Shown: in pieces, positions 49,656 to 61,259 of the stretch
Position numbering within the stretch: the first letter of the stretch is position 1
How the letters are laid out: each line of letters starts with the position of its first letter
Assembly (NCBI GenBank): GCA_038087015.1
Contig: JASBNA010000010.1
Span: 930,001 to 994,000 of the forward strand
Direction: 5' to 3'
Length of the DNA: 64,000 bases
Source of the DNA: Cerrena zonata
Taxonomy: Eukaryota > Basidiomycota > Agaricomycetes > Polyporales > Cerrenaceae
Notes under the pieces: generated by a model
What the model was told of the DNA's origin: nothing
The model's database searches: none
What the model saw: the letters and a program-made list of their open reading frames with translations, nothing else
Translations under genes and position numbers: made by a program

Positions 49656-52600
49656 TTCACTAGTACTGTGTATTCCTGACTCTCTCGTAGACACAGCCAC
49701 TACGCTTCCATCTTGTCTCCGCGGTAACACCCGCTTCAATCTGTCACAGTCTCCTTCAAGCCTACGGCCGTGCCTCGACGAACAGTACTCGCAGGTATAT
49801 TGTGATATGCAGTACACCTATCAAATATTTCTAACTTGAACTCTCAGTCAAGCCGCTACTCTACTCCCTACAGAGTACATTCCGACATGCTCAAGTTCCG
49901 GGGATAGGGCTTCTACAATGACCTGATGCATGCGAAGCAGTGTCGCAATGACGCAGTTGCGTATTAACATGACATTACTATTCTCCTATTCAGGTGCATA
50001 CCAACTCTTACGCGAGGCGATTGCTATATGAGTAGCTTTCCGCACATTCCATGGCTGTGTTGTATCCTGATTTCTCGATGGTGCCCGTGCATCTCAAATC
50101 CCGTATCATACCATATCTCCTTGATTTCACAACACGTTGACAACAATTCTATCCTCGATTGACTCGGTTGATGTCATCCTCATTATCTCTACCTTATTGC
50201 TTATCAACTTGGTCATACTCTATAAGGTTTATTTTTCGGCTAGCTACTCTGTTCATATTCGCATTTCTTTGACATGGTCATTGCCAAGATGAGAAAATGA
50301 GTACTGACCATGCCCTATTAGTCATTCGTCGAAGCTTGCGACTATCATGGCTACCATCCCAATGCGTATCAGTCATCTAGTTGATCATCAACCAACGGAT
50401 GCCATCACCAACCTCCACATGTATACACCATCACATACCTACCCTTACCACAATATATTTCATTGAAAGCCGTTGATTGAACCCCGGTTATAATTATGGA
50501 TCCATACTCTCCAGCGACGGCGAGGACTGTTTGCAACGTGTATTTGAGTTCCACAAAAGAGATAAAATATACCATATATTTCGTTCTAGACACTATAGAA
50601 CATCTACCCTATCGCATAGGAGGTGGTTCTATGTATTATCGTGACCGTCCTCAGCGACCCGTACGTTCTTCATGGATGAGACCGTGATGTTCTTGAGGCT
50701 GAAAGCCTACCAAATGATGACTTTCGAGGGGGACAAACGATGAAGTCAGGGTAGGAGCTGAGAAGAAAATAGAGCTAGAATAACCGATACGTTAAGGCTA
50801 GCGATACCATTGAGAGACATGAGTATTTAACGAGTGGAGAGAGCGATAAATAGGATTGGCCGTTGCTTCGATGTGTTCGGGGAGGGTGGGTGGTAGAGAA
50901 TTGGTTTGTCGAGCACGAGGCTTCAGGTTATGTCAGGATGGCGACTCTCTCAGAAAGGAGAGGTTCAGTCAAGATAAGAGGAAACAAGGACGAAGTCATC
51001 TCTGCGTCAATGGACGTAGGTGACGAGTAATCAAAGTATCGAAGGCTTGATCTTGCGGTACATAGCGAGAACGATGAACGGAGGCAAACAGGTGGAAGTC
51101 ATCTGCCTGAGATCATAAGTTGTACGAAGTTGAGAAAGAGCAAGAGCACGAAATCCAGCAGAGGGGTAGATGTCGCTGGAGAACTTTAGAGTGAGTATCG
51201 TGTCACGGTCACGGACATGCTTCGTAACGACTGATAGCGTTGTCGACAAACCAAGGACGCCTAGTCTTGAGTCTTTTCGCAATCTGTTTCGGCCATCGTA
51301 ATTGGAACGTATTGAGGGGCGAATGGTAAAGTAGAGTGCTCCGAAAGACCGCGAGCTGAGTAACGTGGTAGTCGACTGACGGACCGACAGCAGAGACAGA
51401 CGGAACATTGCATTATCCCTCTCTTTGATATGTCCTGAATACGTCCACGCATGGAGTCGTGATTGTACATATCTAGCTATATACTAGCATGTCAAAACAG
51501 ATTTCGTAGAAGGCAGAAAGGGATTTACCTTGGGTAGACAGTTATATAGCCCGGATTCGTAGTTTGGTATCATCTTTTCCGCCTTGGCTAAAGAGGAGTT
51601 CGGGTATCGGGAATAGACGTTGTGACTCTTTCCGGACTAGCAAGCGAAGCGAGTGTCTGAACGAAACATCGCCAGGTCTGACTTCAAGTAAGGGATGTAA
51701 AAGTCGAAGTTTTTCTCCGGAAGCGAGATATTGAACACAAGTGATATGTCTCAAGAAAAGGACGAAGCTTACATGCAGGATAACAAGCAGAACGAGGTGT
51801 TCCCCCCTGTATTGTATCGCATTTGTAGGGGTCGGGAAAGTGAACGTCAGGGGCAACGAACATCATCGTGCAACTAGGAGGAGATGCGAATGAGTCAGAA
51901 AGCAAACCGGTACGTTATGCTGGATTATAAATCGAGATACGAACACACCATTAGAGTATCGTCAGAGAGTGCGGCATGAATACCGTGTATCCTCCATCGT
52001 TGATTTGGGACAAACGAAACAAACACGACCTCATTGAGTGGACGTTGAGCGGGACGAGGACAACGAAGATAGACAAGCATCGTAGGCGATGCATAATGTC
52101 ACCTCTATAGATCAAGGTGTGATGTCGAGCAAGGAGTTCCGAAGAATGAATGGTTCGCCGGTTCAGGAAGGAGGAGGGTGGAGTAGTTGGGAAAAGACAT
52201 TGTGGACAAAAAATCAGATTAACCGGCCGAGGTTGAGGGTACGGATTGTGGACTTGCGAAGGACATGTCGAAGATATAGACTCGAGAACTTGTCGCTACG
52301 ATAGCGGGCGGGTGTCTATCCATGGAGAATCATCACGACCTAAACACGAAAAAGACGTAAGTACGCATGGTTCTTGAGCAACCGCCGTAAGTACCGCTTC
52401 CCATTCAAATTCTGGTTTCGCAGCTGAGGGATGGGATAATGGTATCCGGAAAGGGGTGTTGGAAGATCAGACGAGGGGAGGGTTCCACAAGAATTTATAG
52501 AATCACCAAGAACAATGCTTCCGATAGGAAGTAAGAAGTCCATAGAGATAAATGTGTAATTTCCGGTGGAGAAATGTAGGTATCATTAGTAACGCTGGGA

Positions 52601-54242
52601 ACGATGTCCAAAAGGTGTACAACGCCACGGACGAGAACTGATGGACATGGGCGCATTTCGTAATAATGACTGGTTGTATCAGTAGGACACCGAGGACATC
52701 CGGTTTCTGGGTTTCTCGTCATGCATCTCGACAGTGGTTGTAATGTGGTGGGAGTGGAGAGATTTGAGTGGTCGGAAGGTATAACGAGTTTAGGATGGAC
52801 CGATTGTCCAATGTCAAAGATGACCTTCCAGGAATCGTCAACATATCTAATCGTGAAGGTACGTGTGCATTTAATGCTAGTACGTCATAACGAGTTGCGG
52901 AGATACGTCCTCGGGGTAAATAGTCACCTAGCTCGTTTTGATGAAAAACGGCGACGCCCTTCCAAGCTCGGGTAAAGGGGATCTCTGGTGTTCAAAGGTA
53001 GCTATCGAAAGGATCAGATGAGGCTGTCCAAACGAGCAAAGGAAAATATCAAGACGAGTGGTTCACGAATTTCGCTTCGAAAAGGTGAGAAACGAGTTGA
53101 GCCAACACGATGGATAGGATACAACTCCAGAAAAACTGATATCCGCATTCGAATACACCCCGTATATGCGAGACAGCTCGCGCATAGATGGTTGGGGCAT
53201 CCATCAGGACGTGAGATGAGTACACCGAGAGGCGATGAAGTTGGGTGTGATACTCCAAGCACCTATCTTTCCTTGATCCAGTCTGATACGGCAGTCGTAT
53301 GTATCGGCGCAAAGGAAGATACGAAGGAGACACCACCGAAAGGAATGTCACTGTGAGGACTTGTCAAAGGACACTGCCACAATGTGTTCGTGTTGCTAGG
53401 ATCTGAGCGAGAAGCTTGATCGGGAAATGGACGTCCTGCATAGACCCTATGGTATGAGCGCGGTTTGATAGTTTCATGTATCCCCGGTCTTCAAATTGAG
53501 ATGAGATGAGATTCCGAAGCTACAAAGTTGGGGCTTGTCGAGAAAGAGTGCTGGCACGGAGGGTCATGAAGGGTACAATATTCTCCGTCGATGGGTGGGG
53601 ACTGGGTGTCGAGCGAGGAGTTGAGGTCGGCAGACGTTTGAAAGTGGACTTGAGTGAGGGAATGATATGGACGATTTGCGGATAGGTATGGGAGAGCCTA
53701 AATGACGGTGACCGACCGAGATTGAGAATCCTCGTGAGGTTGTAAAAGAGATATGTGTAGTATCCATAACCAGGATGATCGGTTTTCTAGCTATGAAGCG
53801 AAGCGTGGTTTCGTGGTCAATCTAGGTGAAAACAGGGTAAGGATGTTAAGTATACCGTACTGGCCAGATATGAAGATACGCACGATGTGACCTTAACCAT
53901 TCGTTTTCATGTCCTAGTCCCGATCTCTGTGATAGTTCTAGCACGTCAAAACGATAAATGTGATATAACAGCATGATATATGCACGCTTTAAACTGGTGG
54001 GAATAGCTTGAGGGCGAGTGTGAAGGCCTACGTAGGTATTGATTGTCAGGAATGCATATGAGTGGGCGATGCTCCACAGATTAAGCCATCGGGCTGGAGA
54101 AGTAATCGAGAAATGAGCACAGGCTCATAGTGATTCAGAAGGATTCAGAGCAGACCATCATCGGTCCCGTACAGCTGTAAGAGTGGAGGGAACGGTACGT
54201 CGCCAAGCCTGCACAGTGCAGGATGACGTCGACTCAGAGAAA
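49656..54242. other. Degenerate first block, unit 4
   Basis: To about 52.3 kb it follows 15.35-18.7 kb of unit 2 (without the fold-back element, whose empty target is at ~50541). Near 52.34 kb the alignment jumps, and the expected first ATTGG box is missing. The 122-codon plus-strand frame at 52988-53356 has no recognisable domain and no counterpart of that length elsewhere. No gene supported. Confidence 0.45.
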
Positions 54243-54279
54243 GTCACAGGCGCTCACTGATCGACGTTCTGTGATTGGA
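54243..54279. promoter_or_regulatory. Recurrent ATTGG/CCAAT box 10
   Basis: Tenth copy: AGTCACAGGCGCTCAC, then TGATCGACGTTC and TGTGATTGG; left part eroded, core kept. Confidence 0.45.
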
Positions 54280-54353
54280 TGCTTGCAACCGAGGCTCACC
54301 TAATCCTCGTCCTCGAGCATGTCTTCTCTCCACGGTGTCTCAATAGGCACGTT

Positions 54354-55120
54354 CTATGGATTCCTCCTCTACCTACTCGTCCTCACAACACCATCGTTCC
54401 ACTGAGCCAACAATCATCCCACGCTATAGTCGACTCGGGAGCCTTCATTGTTTCCTGCATACCTTGCAGAAGCTCTGGCTCTTCCCTTCTCGAGTCTATA
54501 TTCTCTTGCTTGCATCTTATTCCACCTACCTCTGCGTCTGAACAGCATGAATACGACCGGGCGATTACGACTGCCCTGTATCTCGGAAGGCTAGACCTGA
54601 ATCTTGCCTCTTTCTGAGAAGGTTATGCTCGACCCAGGGTTCGGTTCACCATGCCCGACTCAGGCTCTATCATCCGTCTCTGAGCTCTATCCTTGTGGTG
54701 ACAGCGCTGGTATTATCATCTGAATTGTAAGTACGCGTGTCCGAATTCTTGGTAGCCCTCTGATACTACAATGTAGTTTATTGCGAGACGATCGCTCCGA
54801 CTCCATGTGGAATCATCGAACCAAACTCGCCCACATTACGATTACTTGCTTCGATTTTTAGTCCTGACCCCTCATATAGCTCCGTGGCTTCTGTCTGTTC
54901 CGAGTCTTCCGGAAAAGAACTGCGACGAAGACCTAGTAGGGTCTACTCTTATTCTCAAAATCCAAGATCCAACAATGTTGTCCTCATTGTCTCTACACGC
55001 ATATGAGACTGGAATCGACGTTCTGGGAATCTCGCGGATGAGGATTCTGGCGTATGAAAGTCCCGCTATTGCCGTTGACTATACGATAACTAGGATGCCC
55101 TATGTTAAGCCAAGATAATA
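54354..55120 (+). pseudogene. ELYPCG-family gene remnant, unit 4 (longest)
   Basis: Best overview of the family. An ATG at 54356 opens MDSSSTYSSSQHHRSTEPTI. SGSSLLESIFSCLHLIPPTS with TTALYLGRLDLNLASF follows (to 54617). Then CPTQALSSVSELYPCGDSAG and a TGA just before the donor GTAAGTACGC (54727), acceptor CTACAATGTAG (~54776), and an open stretch to 55118 containing SLRLHVESSNQTRPHYDY, KNCDEDLVGS, GISRMRILAY and DYTITRMP. The TGA before the donor and frame breaks make it a pseudogene; product unrecognised. Confidence 0.45.
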
Positions 55121-55124
55121 TCCA

Positions 55125-55590
55125 CAGTCGTGTCACTCTGGCTTGTCGAAAACGGGAGCCTGAACCCATTCAGTGCACAAGTCTTCAATTGGAGCGACAT
55201 ACCCAGCAACATGAACTGGAACATTATCCCAATCCAGAGGAGAATCTTGGGACGGCGACGATAGTGCCATGGCGAGGTTGAGGGAGTAGGAAATCCGATG
55301 ATCTCGTCGGTGCTAAAAGCTACTCATCAATACCGGTATGTATGCGCTTTCTTTGCGAATTCACGAGCTCAGATACTATTAGTAACATTATGCATGTCAA
55401 AGTCACAATTGAAGCTCGATCATAGACTGGGAGTTTCGACAAGCTTGTTGTCGCAGATAACGAGGTTAGTTCGCTCTGGCTTACTCCTTTATAGGACAAT
55501 TTTACAAGTGTCATTCCAGCGAGAAGATCCTTTCTTACCTCGATTGCTTGAGCCCAAGCTGCCGGAACTACAGCCGTTGAAGGCGTGTAC
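55125..55590 (-). pseudogene. FDKPE-family gene remnant, unit 4 (second sub-repeat)
   Basis: The exon AVVPAAWAQAIE ends before the donor GTAAGAAAGG (~55538). The terminal exon reads WHYRRRPK, then shifts by one base into DNVPVHVAGYVAPIEDLCTE with WVQAPVFDKPE and a stop (~55135). The lesion is of the same kind as in the 41.1-kb copy. Confidence 0.4.
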
Positions 55591-55599
55591 CTCGTCCCC

Positions 55600-56020
55600 C
55601 ACCTAGCAGCACCAAAAACAACATGTTCCTCGGTTGTTACTCACAATCATTTGTGTAGGTACTAATACGACCTATCACGTCATAAGAAACGACCATCCAC
55701 CTCTGAAAAAGGCCCTTACACCGCCAAATTCCAATTATGCTTGCCATGGAATCCGAAAGGGTGAGTATATTCGAAAGAGTAACACAACCTTGGGAAGAGG
55801 TAGAATGTCCAAGCACCGAAAGCGACATAGGTATCCCTGAGGTGGAAAAGGAGTACCCACTTCTTCACTTGTGTATCCAATGTTTTAATATCGTGGCTAT
55901 GGTCTCGATACGTCAGGATGTCCTCACCATACCTAATACTCTTACTATCGCAATATACTTCATTGAAGGTCAATCCAGAGCCTATTCTCGTACTCAATAT
56001 CACCTCTTGCCATCAAAGGT
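55600..56020. other. Degenerate block before the unit 4 insert
   Basis: Matches 24.4-24.76 kb of unit 2. Short overlapping frames on both strands, none supported. Confidence 0.4.
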
Positions 56021-56270
56021 GACATGATAACTGGAGACCTCAACTAAGGAGATGCTGTTAGGAATGTAATCTTCCTCAATTTCCCAGCGACTACCACTCA
56101 ATATTACGACAGTCTGAGCTGGTAAATACTCACCGCTGTGACGCACCACTAGTGATACCGAAGCCCATTTTGTCCGTGGCGTTATGGTAGAATTGAATCG
56201 ACCTGCGCCCAAATAACCAACGTCTCCACTCGACGATATTCCGCAGAGAAGCGTTATCACAGGAGCAAAG
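56021..56270 (-). other. Unit 4-specific insert with an 86-codon minus-strand open frame
   Basis: About 250 bases with no counterpart in unit 2 (between the equivalents of ~24755 and ~24757) or in units 1 and 3. The minus-strand frame 56260-56000 contains DVGYLGAGRFNSTITPRTKW, HSGEYLPAQTVVILSG and RWEIEEDYIPNSIS, with a varied, protein-like composition unlike the low-complexity frames around it. It could be an exon fragment carried in from another gene. Not recognised; no start or splice site decided. Confidence 0.3.
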
Positions 56271-59200
56271 TAACTTTATTTAATTATAGATTTATATTCT
56301 CCTCTGATGGTGACCATTTACATTTGGGTTCCATGTACAGTATCTCTTTCTAGACGCGATTAAACATCTTCGTGCTTAGGGGCGGTCATTTCCACACCGA
56401 TAGATAGATGGTAGACAATGAAAGACCAAAGTATATCTTAGTACGTAGTGACAAGGCTGGACGGAAGCCAGCAGGAGAGAAAAGTCGTGTCGGAGATCAT
56501 GACAAACACGAAGCTCATAGCGGCAAAAGCACAAGATCCAGCAGAGATGTAGATATCACTAGAGATGCTTGGAGGGAACCCCCACATCCCTATCGTGTCA
56601 CAGACAGGTAACACCAACTGATAGCATTAACGAGAAAGTAAGAACATCTGAACTCAAGGTTTCTTATCTTACATCGTAATAGCAGTCTGCATGTAAATAT
56701 TGAAAAAGGGGAGTGACGAAGTAAAATGATAATTTTCCGAGAGTACGACCAGCTAGGTAGCATGGTGGTCGACCGACAATCTGACAACAGAGACAGACGC
56801 AATCCCGTGTCCTCACTCTCCTTGATATGGCCCCGAAAACGTCCGAGTCAACGTATGACGCGGTGGTGGTGCGCATTCAGCTCTACGTTAGCATGTCAAA
56901 ATAAATCTCGTGCAGAAGAACTTAAATAAGAAATTCCCCATCGCAGAAAAATATATTTGAGGGATGGTACTGTCATTTTCGTCTGGAATGAAAAAATGTT
57001 GGCCAAGATGTACATTAGAGATAACGAGGGCAACCAGACTGGCCTCACGTGAGGAGAACTGAGGAAGAGATGGATCTCACCCACTGTGTTGGCTCTTCGG
57101 GACATTTCATCCCGAATCGTAAGTTCGACTGCTCGATGTGCTGGTTATATGCAAGTTCAGCTTTCTGCGGCCTATCGTTTCTCAATCAGGTGTGATAGGC
57201 TTCACCCAGCACCATGGTGACAAAATGTATAAAGAGGGAAATCCAAATTCGTAAATCCGTGGTCCGAAGGCAGTGAATCGATGGAGTAATCGTCGGTAGA
57301 GTCAAACGTGGGAGGGAGTACAATAGAGAAATATTGAGTGAGATCAAGGACATTTGATAGGATAACAGGTATGCATACCTGGCGAGATGGACCTTGATTC
57401 AAGACGAGCCGTCTGAGAACCTAGAGTCTTCACGTCCAAAGCTCCGAAAACAGTATTCCATAACGGTTAAAGGTAATGTAACGAGGTCAAATGAGAGATG
57501 TGACCGGGGTGAGATTACAACATTCAACCGACCGAGAAGATTGAAGGTAAATGAAAGCTGTAGTTAGGACGAAGATTGAACGCTTTGTTGTCGTGTCACT
57601 TAGAGAGGGTTGCACGATTGGTGTGGTCTTGGAACGGATAGATCATGCGTGTTCTAGCGGGAAATAGTCTGTAATCGTGATGAATGAATACGACTGATGT
57701 AAGAAGCAATAAACACGTACCGTTATCTTATAACCACCTCACCACACGTTCGCATTCAACATGTGATTGATTGATCTCATCTGCGGGAAGGGAGTTGTGG
57801 TAACGAAAGACTATAAGATGTATCGATCGCACAGGCCTATCGAGAACAATCGTCAGATAAACGACGTTCGTCGAAGCAAGGGTGTAGAGGGGCAAGTAGT
57901 GTTGAAAGTGGTAAGAAATGTACCGATTCGAGGTCGTCTTCCAACCGTGTTCGTAGCAGACGGAACATTTCAAGCAGGGAGAATAGCGAATTGGCATGAT
58001 CTGAAGGTGCGATGAAGTAGGCAGTGTGGTGATAAGTTGACTGCTTAACATGAGAGACAGGCATGACAATGGCGTCCTCTCCCCGAAACCCTCGATGTAT
58101 GCTTGCGGCTATACTAGCATATAGCATAGAAGACTCTTCGGGGTGTGTATTCAGATGGCTTGATTTGATCGAGGGTGATCACCCGTTCCAGAATAGGGTA
58201 CATGGGGATGTTGAGTGTCCAAACGATTGAGTGAGCATTCGAACAGTCGAGAAGAGGAATGTTTGGAAAAGCTGTAGGCGAATTCCACTGCGAGAAAATG
58301 GGGATTGAGTTGGATAATACAGAATGGATAGGGTAGAGGTGTCCGAGAGTGGCAGACCTGAGGCATTACGCATTGGTGACGAGGGAAGTCAACCAGGATC
58401 TTGGTGTTCTCCGAAATCGTCAATGTCTGCATTCGTGAAGGTACGCGTGCAGCTCCATGCTAGCACGTCATAATGAATCACTCCAGCGAGATTATTGAAC
58501 TGCGTTCTCAGGGTGGATAGTCCGGGTACTTCGTTGTGGTACAGATCGAAAGCACCTTTCCAGTTGCGATCTCGAGTCTCCGAGGGTAGTCGTCAGAGGG
58601 ATCGAGTAGACGCTCTCCAAACGAGTACGAAGAAAGGTGCGCGTCGGGATGAGTCATCGAGGGACTTGATTTTGGGACTTTGAAATAGCAAAATGTGTCG
58701 ATACGACAGACAGCATCCAACAATCTGAGAGTCTCATATCAGCATGTAGGTGCGAGATAGTGGGCGTAGGTGATATCGACCAAAAAAGAAACCGGGTGCA
58801 TGGGAGGCGAGGAAGGTTGTCTAAGCAGAAATAGTACTTGACCTGGCCTTGTACGGTCGTTGTGCAGGTGGTCGAAAGTGGGAATGTCAAGAGATAGCAC
58901 CGAAGCGAATGACATCTTGAAGACTACCTGAGGAGCCTCTGAGTAAGTCCGAATGCGTGCTGGAAGATTATCGTTGTCGTCAAGATGTATAGCGAGAGGT
59001 TTGATGGGTTGAATATCGATATTATGAGGACCGTCCTGTCCTGAAGTGCGGGTATAGTGTATCCTCGATCCCGGAATCGAAATGAGAGCGTGTGGGTTCG
59101 GAGACTCGACTCTGTTGGAAAAGTGTCGACACAAGGAAAACTGAGGACCAGTGAATATTGAATAATCAATAGGGATACACCATTTCCCATAGACAGATGA

Positions 59201-59840
59201 AGATGGATCAAGTGATGTGTGAAGTATCGATCAAGGAATACTGGCTAGTAAGTGTTTGTCGGCGGTCTTGAATGAAAGGGTAGTGAATACCACTTACAAG
59301 CAGATTCAGATGGCACAAACCGATGGTGACCGACTGAGGTCGAGGGCATGGTGTGCAGTCGTGAAGGCTACAGCCAAGAGAGGTGTACATGGAGTCCACG
59401 ACTTAGATGTTGGGTTTGAGTTGCTGTAGTGCAGAACCATGGTTTGCTTAAGCTCAAAATGGGGTTTTGTGGGCTCGGCTGTTCGTGTTCAAGCTCAAGC
59501 TCGAGCCCGAAACTTGAAGCTTTGAAGTCTCATCCCAGGGTACCATTGGACGTAGAGCCAGTAGATGGAACGTACCAGTACCGGATGCGTGCTCCAACGT
59601 AGTGAGATAACCGAGGTTCGTCGGAGTGCCGCTGCGGGTCTGGGGACCTTCGGTTGATTCAGGTTGTCGACCCGCAGAAGAAAGGACGATGCTCAGCTAG
59701 GTGGTCGAGCGGGGTATAGAGGTGCAGATAGAGGAATACAGGCCCAAAATAGAAGACCATCGTCGGGCCTGTAAGTATGGAGAGAGCTAGAAAGACATGT
59801 TGTCGTCGACTCGTCGATGACGTCGCACTAAATGGAGGGA
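56271..59840. other. Degenerate block before box 11, unit 4
   Basis: Equivalent to 24.76-28.38 kb of unit 2 without the fold-back element; its empty target AAG is at ~57972-57974. The minus-strand FGERLLDPSDDYPRRLEIAT segment (about 58625-58560) is the clearest example of the recurrent DPSDDYP motif. No complete gene. Confidence 0.5.
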
Positions 59841-59882
59841 GGACGAGCAAGCGCTCGATATTGATCGACGCGCTCTGATTGG
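59841..59882. promoter_or_regulatory. Recurrent ATTGG/CCAAT box 11
   Basis: Eleventh copy: GACGAGCAAGCGCTCGATA, then TTGATCGACGCG and CTCTGATTGG, followed by AGGAGAAC. TGACGTC-containing companion just upstream. Confidence 0.5.
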
Positions 59883-59899
59883 AGGAGAACGGTACTTCG

Positions 59900-60700
59900 C
59901 TTGTTTGTTTCTCTCTTCTGTCGCTTCACGTCTTCTCTCTCCCTCTCTCCACTCTGTCTTAACAGGTCCGCTCCATATATTCCTCCTCTACCTAGTCCGA
60001 CGTCGTCCTCCCCACAGCACTCTCCCTCTAATCAACAATTGTCCCAAGCCATACTCTGCATACCTTGCAGAAGCTCCTCTTTGCGATTGAACCTTCTCTT
60101 GCTCCCATCTTGCTCCACCTTCCCCTGATTCTAATCAACAACCGGGCGATAGGAGCTGTTTTTCATTCCAGAAGAGTCGACTAGACCTCTTTATAAGAAG
60201 ATTACTCTGCTCGAGACCAACGAAAGGCCAGAGCTCGGTTTACCGTGTCTGACTCTATTGAGCAGTTTCTGGGCTTGATCTCTAGCGGAGCAGCACAAAT
60301 GTAACAATGTCGTTCGCATGTACACATCTTGTTTCTGGTACTTCTCTGACGCTACAATGTAGGGCGAATATCTATTGCGAGATTATTTCTCCGACCCCAT
60401 ATCAAGCGGTCGACTCAACCTCGCCGAACTTACGATTTTATACTTCAATCTCTAACTCCAGCCTCTTGGAGACCTATCGAGACACTATGACTTCAAGCTA
60501 TTCCGACGCTGCAAGAACTGCGATTTGTTTCTGTTGAAGATCTTGTCAGTCTATTGTCGAAAGGTCATCCTTAATGTATATGCACTCTCCGCCCTACATG
60601 CACAGAACACTATGACTGACGCCATCGACCTGGATAGGATGAGAATCCTCGTATACGTCCCGCTATTGTCATCAACTGTACGAAACTCTGATGGGTTGAC
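59900..60700 (+). pseudogene. ELYPCG-family gene remnant, unit 4 (last sub-repeat)
   Basis: KITLLETNERPELGLPCLT (about 60197-60253) matches the family exon, but ELYPCG is destroyed. An open frame at 60307-60537 contains IYCEIISPTPYQAVDSTSPN, matching the HRETVSPIPYQ segment at 28.9 kb. IDLDRMRILVY near 60630 matches GISRMRILAY at 55.05 kb. Decayed. Confidence 0.35.
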
Positions 60701-60749
60701 GTCACATCTACTGGTACTTATCAGCCGCAGCACTCCAGTTTGCCAACGA

Positions 60750-61200
60750 CCGTTATGAACATATTCAATGTATAAGTCCTTAAATGGAGAGACCTACCGA
60801 CTAGAACGAACCAGATCGTTCTTGCAATCCGGTGGGACGAGTAGGACCGCGAAAATAGCCCTATAGTGGGGTTAGGGAAGTAGGAAACTTGCCTCGGTGC
60901 TAATAATGTCCTATCGATGCTAGTATGTATGCGTCTTATTTCCCGAGTCCACAATCTGAGATGCTATTGGTACCGTAGGCGACTCTATCAACAGCATTAT
61001 ATGTTCTGAAAGGCACAGAATTGGAGCTTGACTATAGACGACATGACAAGCTCTTGTCTTTAACTGACGTGCTTCGTTTGCTGCGGCTTGCTACTTAATA
61101 GAATGATTCTACGAGTGTCGTTGACGAGTAGCTGCTTTTTTACCTCGATGGTCTGGATCCAAGCTGCTGGAACTGCAGCTGTCAGAAGGTGTGTACTTTG
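60750..61200 (-). pseudogene. FDKPE-family gene remnant, unit 4 (last sub-repeat)
   Basis: The exon HLLTAAVPAAWIQTIE ends at a GTAAAAAA site (~61143; the G of the usual GTAAG is lost). The terminal part, with FKDLYIEYVH (about 60785-60755), has lost the VFDKPE end. Strongly decayed. Confidence 0.3.
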
Positions 61201-61259
61201 TCCTTTGCGTCCATATGCTTCTCCTTCAGCGGTATTATTTTCCACTTGAGGTTAACGCA

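Noticed and set aside
52988..53356. 122-codon plus-strand frame in unit 4
   Set aside because: Highly charged, no domain, overlapped by a 100-codon frame on the other strand, and no equivalent in other units.
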